DNA of 14,862 nucleotides from Candidatus Altarchaeum sp. (GTDB lineage: Archaea > Altiarchaeota > Altiarchaeia > Altiarchaeales > Altiarchaeaceae): contig JAGTWP010000037.1 in the NCBI GenBank assembly GCA_018260755.1, positions 1 through 14,862 on the forward strand, read 5' to 3'. This document shows positions 14,745-14,862 of this stretch, one piece after another. Below the pieces are notes generated by a model. It worked only from the letters and a program-made list of their open reading frames with translations, was not told the origin of the DNA and made no database searches. Both the position numbers and the translations under genes were made by a program. The first letter of the stretch is position 1. Each line of letters begins with the position of its first letter.

Positions 14745-14862
14745 TTTTTTATTTTGGATATGATTGATGTTAAGAACTAAACTCCGCATTTTTACACCTG
14801 CACTCACGTTTAACCATTTCTTTTCAAACACTTTAAATTTTTGCGAAGTTAAGGTCAATTAT

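Noticed and set aside
14745-14858. Upstream extension of the DUF357 gene to the ATG at 14858
   Set aside because: The extra 38 residues do not look like the family and precede a well-placed internal ATG that gives the normal length.
1-14862. CRISPR array accompanying the cas6 remnant
   Set aside because: No regularly spaced 24-40 bp direct repeats were found anywhere in the window.
1-14862. tRNA or rRNA genes
   Set aside because: The only GC-rich non-coding patch is the palindrome at 632-728. It lacks the T-loop motif and cloverleaf arms.

Overview
The window looks like a chromosomal segment of an A+T-rich archaeon. The archaeal markers are a one-piece archaeosine tRNA-guanine transglycosylase with a C-terminal PUA domain, a methylthiotransferase of the archaeal/eukaryotic e-MtaB type, a DUF357 protein, an archaeal-type SMC, several FtsZ paralogues, and TATA-box promoters with very short leaders instead of Shine-Dalgarno sites. 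The combination suits a Euryarchaeota, Altiarchaeota or DPANN-like genome. The lineage cannot be fixed from the sequence alone.

Layout. Positions 1-1660 are an accessory, repeat-rich strip. It carries two minus-strand genes: a protein with a nucleoside-deoxyribosyltransferase/TIR-like fold that is cut off at its C-terminus, and a single-pass membrane protein of unknown function. Between them is a GC-rich imperfect palindrome that resembles an integron attC site. Five copies of a short repeat with core TGTTGCGAAATA, in both orientations, frame this strip. The repeat supplies the last codons of the first gene and the start codon of the second.

Positions 1661-5572 (minus strand) form a cell-division block. 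In transcription order it holds a 66-residue protein that may be a small DNA-binding protein, an 816-residue protein made of two complete FtsZ domains joined by a Gln/Pro-rich linker, and a separate 351-residue FtsZ. All three FtsZ domains keep the GTP-binding signature and the T7-loop aspartate. A very A+T-rich spacer of about 450 bp, with a perfect 14-bp palindrome, separates this block from a divergent smc gene (6025-9399). The whole 1.6-9.4 kb stretch therefore concerns chromosome segregation and cytokinesis.

Positions 9444-12740 hold two tRNA-modification genes transcribed divergently: tgtA (archaeosine at position 15) and mtaB (2-methylthio on t6A37). Just after mtaB is the N-terminal half of a Cas6 CRISPR RNA endonuclease, apparently frameshifted, with no array or other cas gene in view. 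Next come a short relic with a GCA triplet run, a 370-residue protein with weak AttH/CrtC (lipocalin-like) resemblance, and a small helical DUF357 protein at the right edge. No tRNA, rRNA or CRISPR array was seen.

The most unusual item is the covalently fused tandem FtsZ beside a third FtsZ. The attC-like hairpin and the repeat-framed cassette at the left are the next most interesting.
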